This document shows positions 53,300 to 62,044 of a stretch of DNA of 64,000 nucleotides, in pieces. The notes beneath the pieces are model-generated. The model saw nothing but the letters and a program-made list of their open reading frames with translations. It had not been told where the DNA came from and searched no databases. Numbering within the stretch: position 1 is the stretch's first letter; each line of letters begins with the position of its first letter. The stretch comes from Chloroflexota bacterium (lineage in GTDB: Bacteria > Chloroflexota > Anaerolineae > JAAYZQ01), in the NCBI GenBank assembly GCA_018606645.1, contig JAGVRI010000017.1, forward strand, positions 6,926-70,925, given 5' to 3'. The position numbers were made by a program, and so were the translations under genes.

Positions 53300-54010
53300 T
53301 TACTCTTCCTCGTCTTCCAGCACGGCCACTGCCCGAATGGGTGAACCACTGCCGTTCCGGATTTTGAGCGGAAAACCGATGAAACGGAATCGCTTCCCCA
53401 CTACGGGTCGTAGATCGCCCAGGTTCTCCATATTCAGGGTCTGCATCTCGCGACAGACCTGATGGGCCGGATAGCTGGTCGTGAGAGCGCAGTCGTGGCT
53501 GGGCGCATCCTGACCGATGTTGATCGCACCCTGACCGTAGATATACTCGGCCGCCTCGCGGCTGAGTCCAGGATAGTCGGTCAGCCAGGCCGGGGTACCC
53601 CAGGTCCGGACATAATGGCCGGAGTACAAGAGCACCGTATCGCCCTTTTTGATCTCCAACCCGTGCTTGGCCAACGCTTCTTTGATCATCTCGACCGTGT
53701 AATAGGTCTTGGGCGGAACATGGGAAAGATCAAGGCAGATTGCTTCGGTATAAAACCAGTCCAGCGGGATCTGGTCAATCGAAGGGGCGCCAGGTCTGGG
53801 ATCGATGTGGCTAATCGAGTCCACATGGGTGGTACCATGAGTGCTCATTTCGATCTTTTCGGCCGTATAGCTATAGTCCTCGGTGAACCGGCCAGAGGCC
53901 CGCGTCTCTTCGTGAGTAGCGACGACCGTGACCTTGGTCTCAGGGTGTCCAGGCCACACCGGGGCGCCGGTAAAGATTTCCTGGCTCAAGTCAATCAGTT
54001 TGTAACCCAT
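53300..54010 (-). CDS. Cyclase-family metal-dependent hydrolase (kynurenine formamidase-like)
   Basis: 236 residues from the ATG at 54008-54010. The metal site H-G-T-x-H-x-D reads H58-GTTH62-VD64, with H68 next (SHID). The family hydrolyses formamides, lactones or isatin-like rings. It suits a pathway that first hydroxylates a ring with the Mo enzymes and then opens it, but the substrate is not known. Confidence 0.9.
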   Translation of the reverse strand: MGYKLIDLSQEIFTGAPVWPGHPETKVTVVATHEETRASGRFTEDYSYTAEKIEMSTHGTTHVDSISHIDPRPGAPSIDQIPLDWFYTEAICLDLSHVPPKTYYTVEMIKEALAKHGLEIKKGDTVLLYSGHYVRTWGTPAWLTDYPGLSREAAEYIYGQGAINIGQDAPSHDCALTTSYPAHQVCREMQTLNMENLGDLRPVVGKRFRFIGFPLKIRNGSGSPIRAVAVLEDEEE

Positions 54011-54038
54011 TTCTACCTCTCTTGCTTTTTCATTGTCT

Positions 54039-54479
54039 CTATGTTGGCTGGATGATCTCCAACGACACACCGTCCGGATCAAAGAAATACGTCCAGCGCC
54101 AGCCTTTCATCGGGCCGGCCGGAATCGTTGCCGGTGGGGAGGTAAAGCGCACTCCGTGGGCGAGCAACCGCTGATAGGTTGCCTCGATATCGTCTACCTG
54201 GAAGGCAATGTGCATGGCCCCAATGTCGTTGTTGTTCCGATCATACGGGCGCCCTCGGGCGGTGACATATTCGATCAGTTCCACCTGAGCGTTCCCGGCT
54301 CGGAGGATGGCGAGCTTGACCTTGGCTCCAGCCACGCCCAGACTCTTGGAGCGATCGTCCTGGCTCCGTTCACTTTCCTCCGTCATGACCAGTTCCAGAC
54401 CCAATACATCCCGGTAGAAAGCAATCGATCGCTCCAGATCGCTGACGGTAATACAGGTATGATGGACGCCCTGTATCAT
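54039..54479 (-). CDS. VOC-superfamily protein (glyoxalase/epimerase/dioxygenase-like)
   Basis: 146 residues with two beta-alpha-beta-beta-beta modules: HHTCITVSDLERSIAFYRDVLGLEL, then MHIAFQVDDIEATYQRLLAHG and WTYFFDPDGVSLEIIQ. Metal ligands are likely H7, E70 (VELIEY), H95 and E143. The reaction (epimerase, isomerase or ring-cleaving dioxygenase) cannot be fixed from the sequence. Confidence 0.88.
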   Translation of the reverse strand: MIQGVHHTCITVSDLERSIAFYRDVLGLELVMTEESERSQDDRSKSLGVAGAKVKLAILRAGNAQVELIEYVTARGRPYDRNNNDIGAMHIAFQVDDIEATYQRLLAHGVRFTSPPATIPAGPMKGWRWTYFFDPDGVSLEIIQPT

Positions 54480-54569
54480 GGTTCCTCCTTCTTCCCCAAT
54501 GCGTTCATTGTGGGGGAGGACGGGGCGATGGTGATCACCCCGTCCTCCGGGGGATCGATTGAAGGTCCG

Positions 54570-55589
54570 CTATTCGCTGGCCTTTTTGGCCTCCAACGCT
54601 TTCAGAATGACCTCAGGGGTGGCGGGATAGGTATCGATCCAGACGCCGATGGCATCGTGAATGGCAGCGATGATCGCCGGCGGCGGTCCATTGGACGATC
54701 CCTCGGAGAACCCCTTGGCGCCCTGGACGCCGGCTGGATGGGGAACCTCTTCGATCCCGTAGATCAGCTCAGGAGGATAGTCCAGGAACGTGGGCATAAA
54801 GTAGTCGCCCAGCTTTTCCGGGGCGTAATCCTCCGTCGGCCAGTACGGGTATGAGCTCTCGGTCAGGGCATAGCCCATGCCGATATGGAGCCCGCCGTTG
54901 ATCTGCGCGCGGACCAGCAGGGGATTCACCGCTTTCCCCACCTCCCAGACCTGGACGAGCCGGGTCACATCCACTACCCCGGTCTCGGTGTCCACCTCGA
55001 CTTCGGCGATGCAGCAGCCAAAGGAGATGGCCCCGACGGCGGGCATCTCGCCCGTCTCGGGGTCGTGGGCGTGGAACTTGGCTGGTTGCCAGGCTCCGGT
55101 TCCCACCAGGAAGCCGGGGTTGTAGCCGCCGCCAAAGTTCGCTCCAGCCGCTATCTGGTCCATGGTCATCGATCGCCGTTCCCGGTCACCGCGCAGGTAG
55201 ACCGTCTCTCCGTCGAATTCGATGTCTTCCGGGTTGGCCTCCCATTCGTTGGCCACCCACTCGCGGATGCGTCGTTTCAGGTCTTCGACCGCGTTGACAA
55301 CGGCGTGGGGATCGATCAGGGTCACCCGGCTGGCAAAGCTGCCCAGGCACAGAGGAGCAAAGTCATCGGCAAAGTTGCTGACCAGGATCTTTTCAATGGG
55401 CACGCCCAATGCATCGGCAGCGAACTGGCGCAGAATGGTGTTCGATCCCTGACCAATGTCCACTGCACCCACCAGCAGGGCAAACGTTCCGTCCGGCTTG
55501 AGCTGGATGGCAGCCTGACTGGGATCGCCCGCTCCCTTGTTGCCAGTCGGGTGCAGGACGCACGACATTCCGACTCCTTTTTTCTTCAT
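54570..55589 (-). CDS. Molybdenum hydroxylase, C-terminal half of the Mo subunit (copy 1)
   Basis: 339 residues. It starts at the linker before the second Mo-binding domain (KKKGVGMSCVLHPTGNKG) and carries GQGSNTILRQFAADALGVP and the region of the catalytic glutamate, GAKGFSEGSSNGPPPAI. Together with the gene just upstream (434 residues) it adds up to about 773 residues, the length of a whole XdhA/CoxL-type subunit. The ATG is 3 bases after the upstream stop, with GGAGG before it. A split at a true domain border, not a random frameshift. Confidence 0.9.
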   Translation of the reverse strand: MKKKGVGMSCVLHPTGNKGAGDPSQAAIQLKPDGTFALLVGAVDIGQGSNTILRQFAADALGVPIEKILVSNFADDFAPLCLGSFASRVTLIDPHAVVNAVEDLKRRIREWVANEWEANPEDIEFDGETVYLRGDRERRSMTMDQIAAGANFGGGYNPGFLVGTGAWQPAKFHAHDPETGEMPAVGAISFGCCIAEVEVDTETGVVDVTRLVQVWEVGKAVNPLLVRAQINGGLHIGMGYALTESSYPYWPTEDYAPEKLGDYFMPTFLDYPPELIYGIEEVPHPAGVQGAKGFSEGSSNGPPPAIIAAIHDAIGVWIDTYPATPEVILKALEAKKASE

Positions 55590-55592
55590 GAC

Positions 55593-56897
55593 TTACCTCC
55601 TCCGTGAACTCATGGCCATCAAGTGGGCGGGTAGCTGAACACCGGCCAGTTCGGCTGCCTTTTTCATGGCCTCCAGGGCGCCGGCTCCGCGGACGATGTA
55701 TCGGCTGGCCCCCATATCGCCGTCGCGCCAGGCGTTGATGAAACGGAGTTCCCACGGGTCCATGCCCAGCGCCTCGGCGATCTTGCCCATCTGGATCTCC
55801 ATGGTGGACTGGCCGTTGATGATGGCGAATCCGCGCATGGAGATGGAGACCACCTTGTTGGTGTAGATCGTCTTGGCTTCGACCAGGATGTTCGGGATCC
55901 AGTATGGTCCGGAAGCAAACATCCCGCACTTTTCGGTGGCATAGGCCGAGAAGCCGCCATAGGCCCCCGTGTCGTGGTACTCTTTGATGTGGTTGGCGAC
56001 CAGACGACCATCTTTCTTGACCCCGGTCTTGTATTCCATGACAAAGACGCCGCGCTTGCCCGAATAACGCAGGTCCTCCCGTCTGGTTTCGCGGTACTTG
56101 ACCGGCTTGCGGAACTTGAGAGCGGCCAGTCCGGCTACGTGGTCAGCATGGATGTCGTTTTTGCCGCCGAAGCCGCCTCCAATCGTGCCGCCAATATAGC
56201 GGATCTGGCTCATGGGCAATCCAAAGACGCGGACCAGTTGACTCAGGTGGAAATAAAGACATTGGCTCACGGTATGGATGACCAGACGGTTGGCGGGGTC
56301 GAGGTAGGCGACCGAAACGTGGGGCTCAATGGGCGCGTGGTCCTGCTGGGTGGTCTGGTACCGGCCTTCGATGATCAGGTCTGCCTCGGCGAAGCCCTGC
56401 TCCACATCCCCCAGCTTGATCACTCGCGTGGTCATACCCGGCATATACTCGTGCAAATTGTGCGTGGTCCCCGGGCGGACAATGGGCGCTCCCGGCTTCA
56501 TCGCCTCAAACATGTCGAAGACCGGTTCCTGCTCCTCGATCTCCAGCTTGACCTTCTCCAACGCCTCCATACAGGTGTCTTCGTCAACGGCTACCACGGC
56601 GGCAATTCGCTCGCCTTTGTAGCGAATATGATCGGGGTTGAATACTGGCTGGTCTCCGCTGGCTCCGTAGATGTTTTGGCCTGGTACATCTTGGGCGGTC
56701 AGGACGCCGACCACGCCGGGGGTTCGTTCGGCAGCAGAGAGGTCCAGATGGCGGATGATCCCCTTATGGACGGGGCTGCGCAGGCATTTGGCGTAGAGCA
56801 TGCCGGGCAGGACAATATCATCCACATACTTGGTGGTTCCGGTTACCTGGCCGATGCCGTCATAGCGAGGCATGGCCTGTCCGACATATTGTGTCAT
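55593..56897 (-). CDS. Molybdenum hydroxylase, N-terminal half of the Mo subunit (copy 1)
   Basis: 434 residues from the ATG at 56895-56897 (GGAGGG upstream). Motifs: GTTKYVDDIVLPGMLYA, DEDTCMEALEKVKLE, the Mo-pterin loop GGGFGGKNDIHAD and SMRGFA. Stops after LMAMSSRRR. With the 339-residue partner it forms the Moco-binding subunit that hydroxylates aromatic N-heterocycles or aldehydes. The first dozen codons lie in the DNA block shared with copy 2. Confidence 0.92.
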   Translation of the reverse strand: MTQYVGQAMPRYDGIGQVTGTTKYVDDIVLPGMLYAKCLRSPVHKGIIRHLDLSAAERTPGVVGVLTAQDVPGQNIYGASGDQPVFNPDHIRYKGERIAAVVAVDEDTCMEALEKVKLEIEEQEPVFDMFEAMKPGAPIVRPGTTHNLHEYMPGMTTRVIKLGDVEQGFAEADLIIEGRYQTTQQDHAPIEPHVSVAYLDPANRLVIHTVSQCLYFHLSQLVRVFGLPMSQIRYIGGTIGGGFGGKNDIHADHVAGLAALKFRKPVKYRETRREDLRYSGKRGVFVMEYKTGVKKDGRLVANHIKEYHDTGAYGGFSAYATEKCGMFASGPYWIPNILVEAKTIYTNKVVSISMRGFAIINGQSTMEIQMGKIAEALGMDPWELRFINAWRDGDMGASRYIVRGAGALEAMKKAAELAGVQLPAHLMAMSSRRR

Positions 56898-56910
56898 GGT
56901 TGTACCCTCC

Positions 56911-57381
56911 TTAATACTCTCCGGCGGCGACGGCCTGGATGGCCTCGATGATCTCTTCGTAGCTTCCGCAGCGGCAGAGGTTGCCGGCCATGTAGGAGCG
57001 GATTTCGTCGCGGGAGGGGTTGGGGTTCTTGGCGAGGAGCGACTTGGCGACCATGAGCATGCCTGGGGTGCAGAAGCCACATTGGAAGGCGCCGCGTTCG
57101 TAAAAGGCTTTCTGGAGGCGGTCGAGTTCTCCTTTGACCATGAGGCCTTCGACGGTGGTGACGGTGCGACCTTCGACGGTGAGGGCGAGGGTGAGGCAGG
57201 AGCGGACGGGTTCGCCGTCGAGGAGGACGGTGCAGGCGCCGCATTCTCCGTCGTCGCAGCCTCGCTTCGGGCCGGTGATTTGTAATCGTTCGCGCAGGAC
57301 ATCGAGCAGGGTTTCGGTGGGGGTGACGAGGACCGCCACTTCTTCCCCGTTCAAGATGAAGGTTAGGACCTGCTGTTTCAT
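56911..57381 (-). CDS. Molybdenum hydroxylase 2Fe-2S subunit (copy 1)
   Basis: 156 residues. Plant-ferredoxin-like cluster ligands C42, C47, C50, C62 and the second cluster C101, C104, C136, C138 (GFCTPGM, NLCRCG). Passes electrons from Mo to FAD. Identical protein to the copy at 60701-61171. ATGA overlap with the FAD subunit gene. Confidence 0.95.
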   Translation of the reverse strand: MKQQVLTFILNGEEVAVLVTPTETLLDVLRERLQITGPKRGCDDGECGACTVLLDGEPVRSCLTLALTVEGRTVTTVEGLMVKGELDRLQKAFYERGAFQCGFCTPGMLMVAKSLLAKNPNPSRDEIRSYMAGNLCRCGSYEEIIEAIQAVAAGEY

Positions 57382-58238
57382 GGGCGAACCTCCTTTTTGT
57401 CGAGCGCCTGCAGGAGGGCGCGTTGGACCAGCGCTTCGCCTGCTTTTTTGCGGTACCAGGCGGTGGCGCGTTGGTCGGTGATGGGGCTGCTTTCGGCGAT
57501 GGCCTGTGTGGCGGCTTGGTGGATGAGGTCGGTGGTGATTTTTTGGCCGCGGAGCAGGTGTTCGGCGGTCCGGCAGCGCAGCGGGGTGGGGGCCATGGAG
57601 CCCAAGACGATCCGTGCGTCATGACAGAGGTCCCCGTCCAGTTGCAGGCGGACGGCGACGCTGACGACGGCGAGGGTTTGGCCTTTGCGGCGGCCGAGTT
57701 TGAGGAACTCGGTTTTGCCTGGGGATAGAGGGACGTGGATCTGGGTGATCAGCTCATCGGGTTGGAGGATGGTGAGATGGGGACCGAGGAAGAAGTCGGC
57801 GAGGTGGACGTCGCGTTGGCCGCTGTGGCTGAGCAAGCGGACGGAGGCGTCGAGGGCGAGGAGGGCGACGACCAGGTCGGCGGCGGGGGAGGCGTTGGCG
57901 ATGTTACCGCCGATGGTGGCGGCGTTCTGGATGGCGACACTGCCGCTGAGGCGGGCGGCCTGGGCGAGGGCGGGAGCGTACTGTTGGACGAGGTGGTGGG
58001 TGGCGAGGTCGGCGGTGGTGGTGGTGGCGCCGATGGTGAGGGCGGAGCTGCCGTTGTGAATGGAGCTGAGGCCGAGGCGACCGATGTAGAGTAGGGCGTG
58101 GGGTTTGACTTCGTAGTAGTTGAGTTTGGGCAGAAGGTCTGTGCCGCCGGCGAGCACGGCTGCTTTGTCGCGATGGTCGGCCAGGATGGCCGTGGCTTCT
58201 GTGAGCTCTGTGGGAGCATAATAGAGAACTTCTCTCAT
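57378..58238 (-). CDS. Molybdenum hydroxylase FAD subunit (copy 1)
   Basis: 286 residues from the ATG at 58236-58238 (GGAGG upstream); the longer open frame upstream is not coding. FAD motifs AGGTDLLPKL (36-45) and TIGGNIANASPAADL. CoxM/XdhB family. Identical protein to the copy at 61168-62028. It lies 118 bases after the copy-2 Mo subunit, with no clear promoter between, so both operons may be read as one. Confidence 0.95.
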   Translation of the reverse strand: MREVLYYAPTELTEATAILADHRDKAAVLAGGTDLLPKLNYYEVKPHALLYIGRLGLSSIHNGSSALTIGATTTTADLATHHLVQQYAPALAQAARLSGSVAIQNAATIGGNIANASPAADLVVALLALDASVRLLSHSGQRDVHLADFFLGPHLTILQPDELITQIHVPLSPGKTEFLKLGRRKGQTLAVVSVAVRLQLDGDLCHDARIVLGSMAPTPLRCRTAEHLLRGQKITTDLIHQAATQAIAESSPITDQRATAWYRKKAGEALVQRALLQALDKKEVRP

Positions 58239-58356
58239 CCGAACACACCTCCTTCTCCTAGAGTAATCTCTTTCCGAAATGTTGACTGACACGTAAGTTC
58301 CCCGGTGATCGCACCACCTCCTCTGCCGATCTTTTGTTGGGTTAGCTTCCTGGGAG

Positions 58357-59379
58357 TTAGCTTTCCACCCCTGCTTGCTTGGCCTCAAGAGCCCGCAGGA
58401 TCACCTCTGGAGTAATGGGGAACTCGGTGATCCAGACGCCGATGGCGTCATGAATTGCCGACGCTATGGCTGGCGGTGGTCCGCTCGCCGATCCCTCCGA
58501 AAAACCTTTGGCTCCCTGCACGCCATTGGGATGAGGCACTTCCTCAATGCCGAAGATCATCTGCTGGGGATAGTCCTCAAACGTCGGCATGAAATAGTCT
58601 CCCATCTTCTCCGGTGCATATTCGACCGAGGGGAAATAGGGATAACAGCTCTCGGTCAGGGCAAAACCTGCGCCGATGCAATAGCCGCCGTTGATCTGCT
58701 GGCGAACCAGCAAGGGATTGATGGCTTTGCCTACCTCCCAGACCTGAGCAAACCTGAGAACGTCCACGGTTCCGGTCTCGGTGTCCACCTCGACTTCGGC
58801 CAGGGCAGCGCCGAACGAGATGGCTCCTACATTCGGCATTTCACCGGTCTCCGGGTCATGGGCGTGATATTTGCCCGGTTGCCAGGCTCCTCTCCCTATC
58901 AATGAAGCGGGTTCGTAACCGCCTCCCCAGGCGGCGCCCATGGCCACCTGTTCCATGGTCATCACCGTTCGTTCGCGGTCGCCCCGGACATAGACCGTCT
59001 CTCCCTCGATCTCGACGTCTTCCGGATTCGCCTCATGTTGTTGGGCAAACCATTCTCGGATCTGCCGCTTGAGGTCCTCGGCGGCGTTGACCACCGCGTG
59101 AGGGTCGATCAATGTCACCCGGCTGCCAGAAGTGCTGACCGATAAGGGAAGCAAGTTGTCGTAATTGCTGACCAGGATCTTTTCGATGGGTACGCCCAGC
59201 GCATCGGCTGCCACCTGCCTCAAGATCGTCGGGGCGCCCTGTCCCAGGTCCATGGCCCCGATCAACAGGACATAGGTCCCATCGGGTTTCAGTTGGATGA
59301 CGGCATGGCTGGGGTCCCCACCGCCTTTGTTCCCGGTTGGATGGAGCACATAGGCCATCCCTACTCCTCTTTTCTTCAT
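58357..59379 (-). CDS. Molybdenum hydroxylase, C-terminal half of the Mo subunit (copy 2)
   Basis: 340 residues, collinear with copy 1 but differing throughout (GMAYVLHPTGNKGGGDP; GQGAPTILRQVAADALGVP; FSEGSASGPPPAI). Same split point, with the ATG 3 bases after the upstream stop. Differences in the substrate half suggest another substrate than copy 1. Confidence 0.9.
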   Translation of the reverse strand: MKKRGVGMAYVLHPTGNKGGGDPSHAVIQLKPDGTYVLLIGAMDLGQGAPTILRQVAADALGVPIEKILVSNYDNLLPLSVSTSGSRVTLIDPHAVVNAAEDLKRQIREWFAQQHEANPEDVEIEGETVYVRGDRERTVMTMEQVAMGAAWGGGYEPASLIGRGAWQPGKYHAHDPETGEMPNVGAISFGAALAEVEVDTETGTVDVLRFAQVWEVGKAINPLLVRQQINGGYCIGAGFALTESCYPYFPSVEYAPEKMGDYFMPTFEDYPQQMIFGIEEVPHPNGVQGAKGFSEGSASGPPPAIASAIHDAIGVWITEFPITPEVILRALEAKQAGVES

Positions 59380-59382
59380 CTC

Positions 59383-60687
59383 TCACCTCCGTCGCGAACT
59401 CATGGCCATTAGATGATCAGGCAGTTGGACTCCGGTCAGTTCAGCGAGTTTCTTCATCGCCTCCAGCCCGCCGGCTCCCTGCACGGTGTATCGGGTCACG
59501 CCCTGGTCGCCGTCCCGCCAGGCGTTGATGAAGCGAAGTTCCCATGGATCCATACCGATCGCCTCGGCGATCTTGTTCATGTGGACCTCCACGCAGGTCT
59601 GACCGTTGATGACTCCAAAGCCACGCATCGAACTGGCAATCGGCTTGTTGGTAAAGATTATCTGAGACTCAACCAGGATGTTCGGGATGTGATAGGCGCC
59701 GGCGGCAAACATGCCGCACTTTTCTACGGCATAGACAGACAGGGCTCCGTAGGCTCCGGTGTCGTGCCACTGCTTGATGTGCCGGGCGGTAATCCGTCCA
59801 TCTTTCTTGATCCCGGTCTTGTACTCAAAAACCCAGGCGCCTCGCTTGGTGGAATAGCTCAAGTCCTCCCGTTTGGTCCAGCGGTACTTGACCGGCTTGC
59901 GGAACTTGAGGGCTGCCAGTCCGGCAATATGGTCGGCATGAATATCGTTCTTGGCTCCAAAGGCACCGCCAATGACCCCTCCCACGTAGCGGATGCGGCT
60001 CAAGGGCAGGTTAAAGATCGGCTGCAAATAACGCAGATGGAAGTAGGGCATCTGGCTGACGGTGTGGATGACCAACTGGTCAGCGGCGTCCCAATAGGCG
60101 ACCGAGACGTGGGGCTCAATGGGCGCGTGGTCCTGGACGTTGTGGACGAACCGATCCTCGAACACATAATCGGCTTCGGCGAAACCTTGCTCGACATCTC
60201 CCAACTTGAGGATGCGTGTGGTCACGCCGGGAAAGAACTCTAGCAGATTGTGAGTGGTCCCCGGTCGGACAATGGGCGCTCCTGGCTTGATTGCCTCCAA
60301 CATGTCAAAGACCGGTTCCTGCTCCTCGATCTCCAGCTTGACCTTCTCCAACGCCTCCATGCAGGTATCTTCATCGACGGCTACCACAGCGGCAATCGGT
60401 TCGCCTTTGTAGCGGAGGTGTTCATTGTTCAGCACGGGCTGGTCACCCGAAAAGCCGTAGAGGTTTTGGCCGGGGATATCGGCCGCAGTAAGGGTCCCGA
60501 CTACCCCTGGTACTGCCTCGGCTGCCGACAGGTCCAGCTTGCGCACGATCCCCTTATGGACGGGGCTGCGCAGGCATTTGGCGTAGAGCATGCCGGGCAG
60601 GACAATATCATCCACATATTTGGTGGTTCCGGTTACCTGGCCGATGCCGCCATAGCGAGGCATGGCCTGTCCGACATATTGTGTCAT
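59383..60687 (-). CDS. Molybdenum hydroxylase, N-terminal half of the Mo subunit (copy 2)
   Basis: 434 residues, the same length as copy 1 without gaps, ending in LMAMSSRRR too. The Mo loop reads GGAFGAKNDIHAD where copy 1 has GGGFGGKND, two changes next to the cofactor. SSMRGFG replaces SMRGFA. The first 45 codons are almost the same as copy 1 (shared DNA block), then the two diverge, apart from an identical patch around VKLEIEEQEPVFDM. Confidence 0.92.
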   Translation of the reverse strand: MTQYVGQAMPRYGGIGQVTGTTKYVDDIVLPGMLYAKCLRSPVHKGIVRKLDLSAAEAVPGVVGTLTAADIPGQNLYGFSGDQPVLNNEHLRYKGEPIAAVVAVDEDTCMEALEKVKLEIEEQEPVFDMLEAIKPGAPIVRPGTTHNLLEFFPGVTTRILKLGDVEQGFAEADYVFEDRFVHNVQDHAPIEPHVSVAYWDAADQLVIHTVSQMPYFHLRYLQPIFNLPLSRIRYVGGVIGGAFGAKNDIHADHIAGLAALKFRKPVKYRWTKREDLSYSTKRGAWVFEYKTGIKKDGRITARHIKQWHDTGAYGALSVYAVEKCGMFAAGAYHIPNILVESQIIFTNKPIASSMRGFGVINGQTCVEVHMNKIAEAIGMDPWELRFINAWRDGDQGVTRYTVQGAGGLEAMKKLAELTGVQLPDHLMAMSSRRR

Positions 60688-60700
60688 GGTTGTACCCTCC

Positions 60701-61171
60701 TTAATACTCTCCGGCGGCGACGGCCTGGATGGCCTCGATGATCTCTTCGTAGCTTCCGCAGCGGCAGAGGTTGCCGGCCATGTAGGAGCGGATTTCGTCG
60801 CGGGAGGGGTTGGGGTTCTTGGCGAGGAGCGACTTGGCGACCATGAGCATGCCTGGGGTGCAGAAGCCACATTGGAAGGCGCCGCGTTCGTAAAAGGCTT
60901 TCTGGAGGCGGTCGAGTTCTCCTTTGACCATGAGGCCTTCGACGGTGGTGACGGTGCGACCTTCGACGGTGAGGGCGAGGGTGAGGCAGGAGCGGACGGG
61001 TTCGCCGTCGAGGAGGACGGTGCAGGCGCCGCATTCTCCGTCGTCGCAGCCTCGCTTCGGGCCGGTGATTTGTAATCGTTCGCGCAGGACATCGAGCAGG
61101 GTTTCGGTGGGGGTGACGAGGACCGCCACTTCTTCCCCGTTCAAGATGAAGGTTAGGACCTGCTGTTTCAT
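60701..61171 (-). CDS. Molybdenum hydroxylase 2Fe-2S subunit (copy 2)
   Basis: 156 residues, the same amino-acid sequence as the copy at 56911-57381, with the eight cluster cysteines in the same places. Since DNA is also identical, the copies must have been made equal recently. Confidence 0.95.
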   Translation of the reverse strand: MKQQVLTFILNGEEVAVLVTPTETLLDVLRERLQITGPKRGCDDGECGACTVLLDGEPVRSCLTLALTVEGRTVTTVEGLMVKGELDRLQKAFYERGAFQCGFCTPGMLMVAKSLLAKNPNPSRDEIRSYMAGNLCRCGSYEEIIEAIQAVAAGEY

Positions 61172-62028
61172 GGGCGAACCTCCTTTTTGTCGAGCGCCTG
61201 CAGGAGGGCGCGTTGGACCAGCGCTTCGCCTGCTTTTTTGCGGTACCAGGCGGTGGCGCGTTGGTCGGTGATGGGGCTGCTTTCGGCGATGGCCTGTGTG
61301 GCGGCTTGGTGGATGAGGTCGGTGGTGATTTTTTGGCCGCGGAGCAGGTGTTCGGCGGTCCGGCAGCGCAGCGGGGTGGGGGCCATGGAGCCCAAGACGA
61401 TCCGTGCGTCATGACAGAGGTCCCCGTCCAGTTGCAGGCGGACGGCGACGCTGACGACGGCGAGGGTTTGGCCTTTGCGGCGGCCGAGTTTGAGGAACTC
61501 GGTTTTGCCTGGGGATAGAGGGACGTGGATCTGGGTGATCAGCTCATCGGGTTGGAGGATGGTGAGATGGGGACCGAGGAAGAAGTCGGCGAGGTGGACG
61601 TCGCGTTGGCCGCTGTGGCTGAGCAAGCGGACGGAGGCGTCGAGGGCGAGGAGGGCGACGACCAGGTCGGCGGCGGGGGAGGCGTTGGCGATGTTACCGC
61701 CGATGGTGGCGGCGTTCTGGATGGCGACACTGCCGCTGAGGCGGGCGGCCTGGGCGAGGGCGGGAGCGTACTGTTGGACGAGGTGGTGGGTGGCGAGGTC
61801 GGCGGTGGTGGTGGTGGCGCCGATGGTGAGGGCGGAGCTGCCGTTGTGAATGGAGCTGAGGCCGAGGCGACCGATGTAGAGTAGGGCGTGGGGTTTGACT
61901 TCGTAGTAGTTGAGTTTGGGCAGAAGGTCTGTGCCGCCGGCGAGCACGGCTGCTTTGTCGCGATGGTCGGCCAGGATGGCCGTGGCTTCTGTGAGCTCTG
62001 TGGGAGCATAATAGAGAACTTCTCTCAT
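61168..62028 (-). CDS. Molybdenum hydroxylase FAD subunit (copy 2)
   Basis: 286 residues, identical to the copy at 57378-58238. First gene of the long minus-strand run; it has GGAGG before the ATG at 62026-62028 and a leader of nearly 290 nt from the promoter at 62324-62352. Confidence 0.95.
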   Translation of the reverse strand: MREVLYYAPTELTEATAILADHRDKAAVLAGGTDLLPKLNYYEVKPHALLYIGRLGLSSIHNGSSALTIGATTTTADLATHHLVQQYAPALAQAARLSGSVAIQNAATIGGNIANASPAADLVVALLALDASVRLLSHSGQRDVHLADFFLGPHLTILQPDELITQIHVPLSPGKTEFLKLGRRKGQTLAVVSVAVRLQLDGDLCHDARIVLGSMAPTPLRCRTAEHLLRGQKITTDLIHQAATQAIAESSPITDQRATAWYRKKAGEALVQRALLQALDKKEVRP

Positions 62029-62044
62029 CCGAACACACCTCCTT

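Larger units (their letters stand above)
56757..58254. repeat. Long direct repeat, copy 1 (2-gene block)
   Basis: Matches 60547-62044 at an offset of exactly 3790 bases. I see only two differences (56829 and 56860, both in the start of the Mo subunit gene); the remaining 1394 bases look identical, including frames that are not translated. It holds the 2Fe-2S and FAD subunit genes. Coding-strand codons here end strongly in C and use CTC for Leu, unlike the flanking genes. Confidence 0.9.
60547..62044. repeat. Long direct repeat, copy 2 (2-gene block)
   Basis: Partner of 56757-58254. Identity stops sharply in the ribosome binding site region of the FAD gene (CCTTG against CCTTC), and the upstream sequences are then unrelated. 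Confidence 0.9.

Noticed and set aside
56898-57302. N-terminal extension of the Mo subunit (Ser/Pro-rich)
   Set aside because: Out-of-frame reading of the 2Fe-2S gene; the ATG at 56897 has a ribosome binding site and starts the conserved domain.
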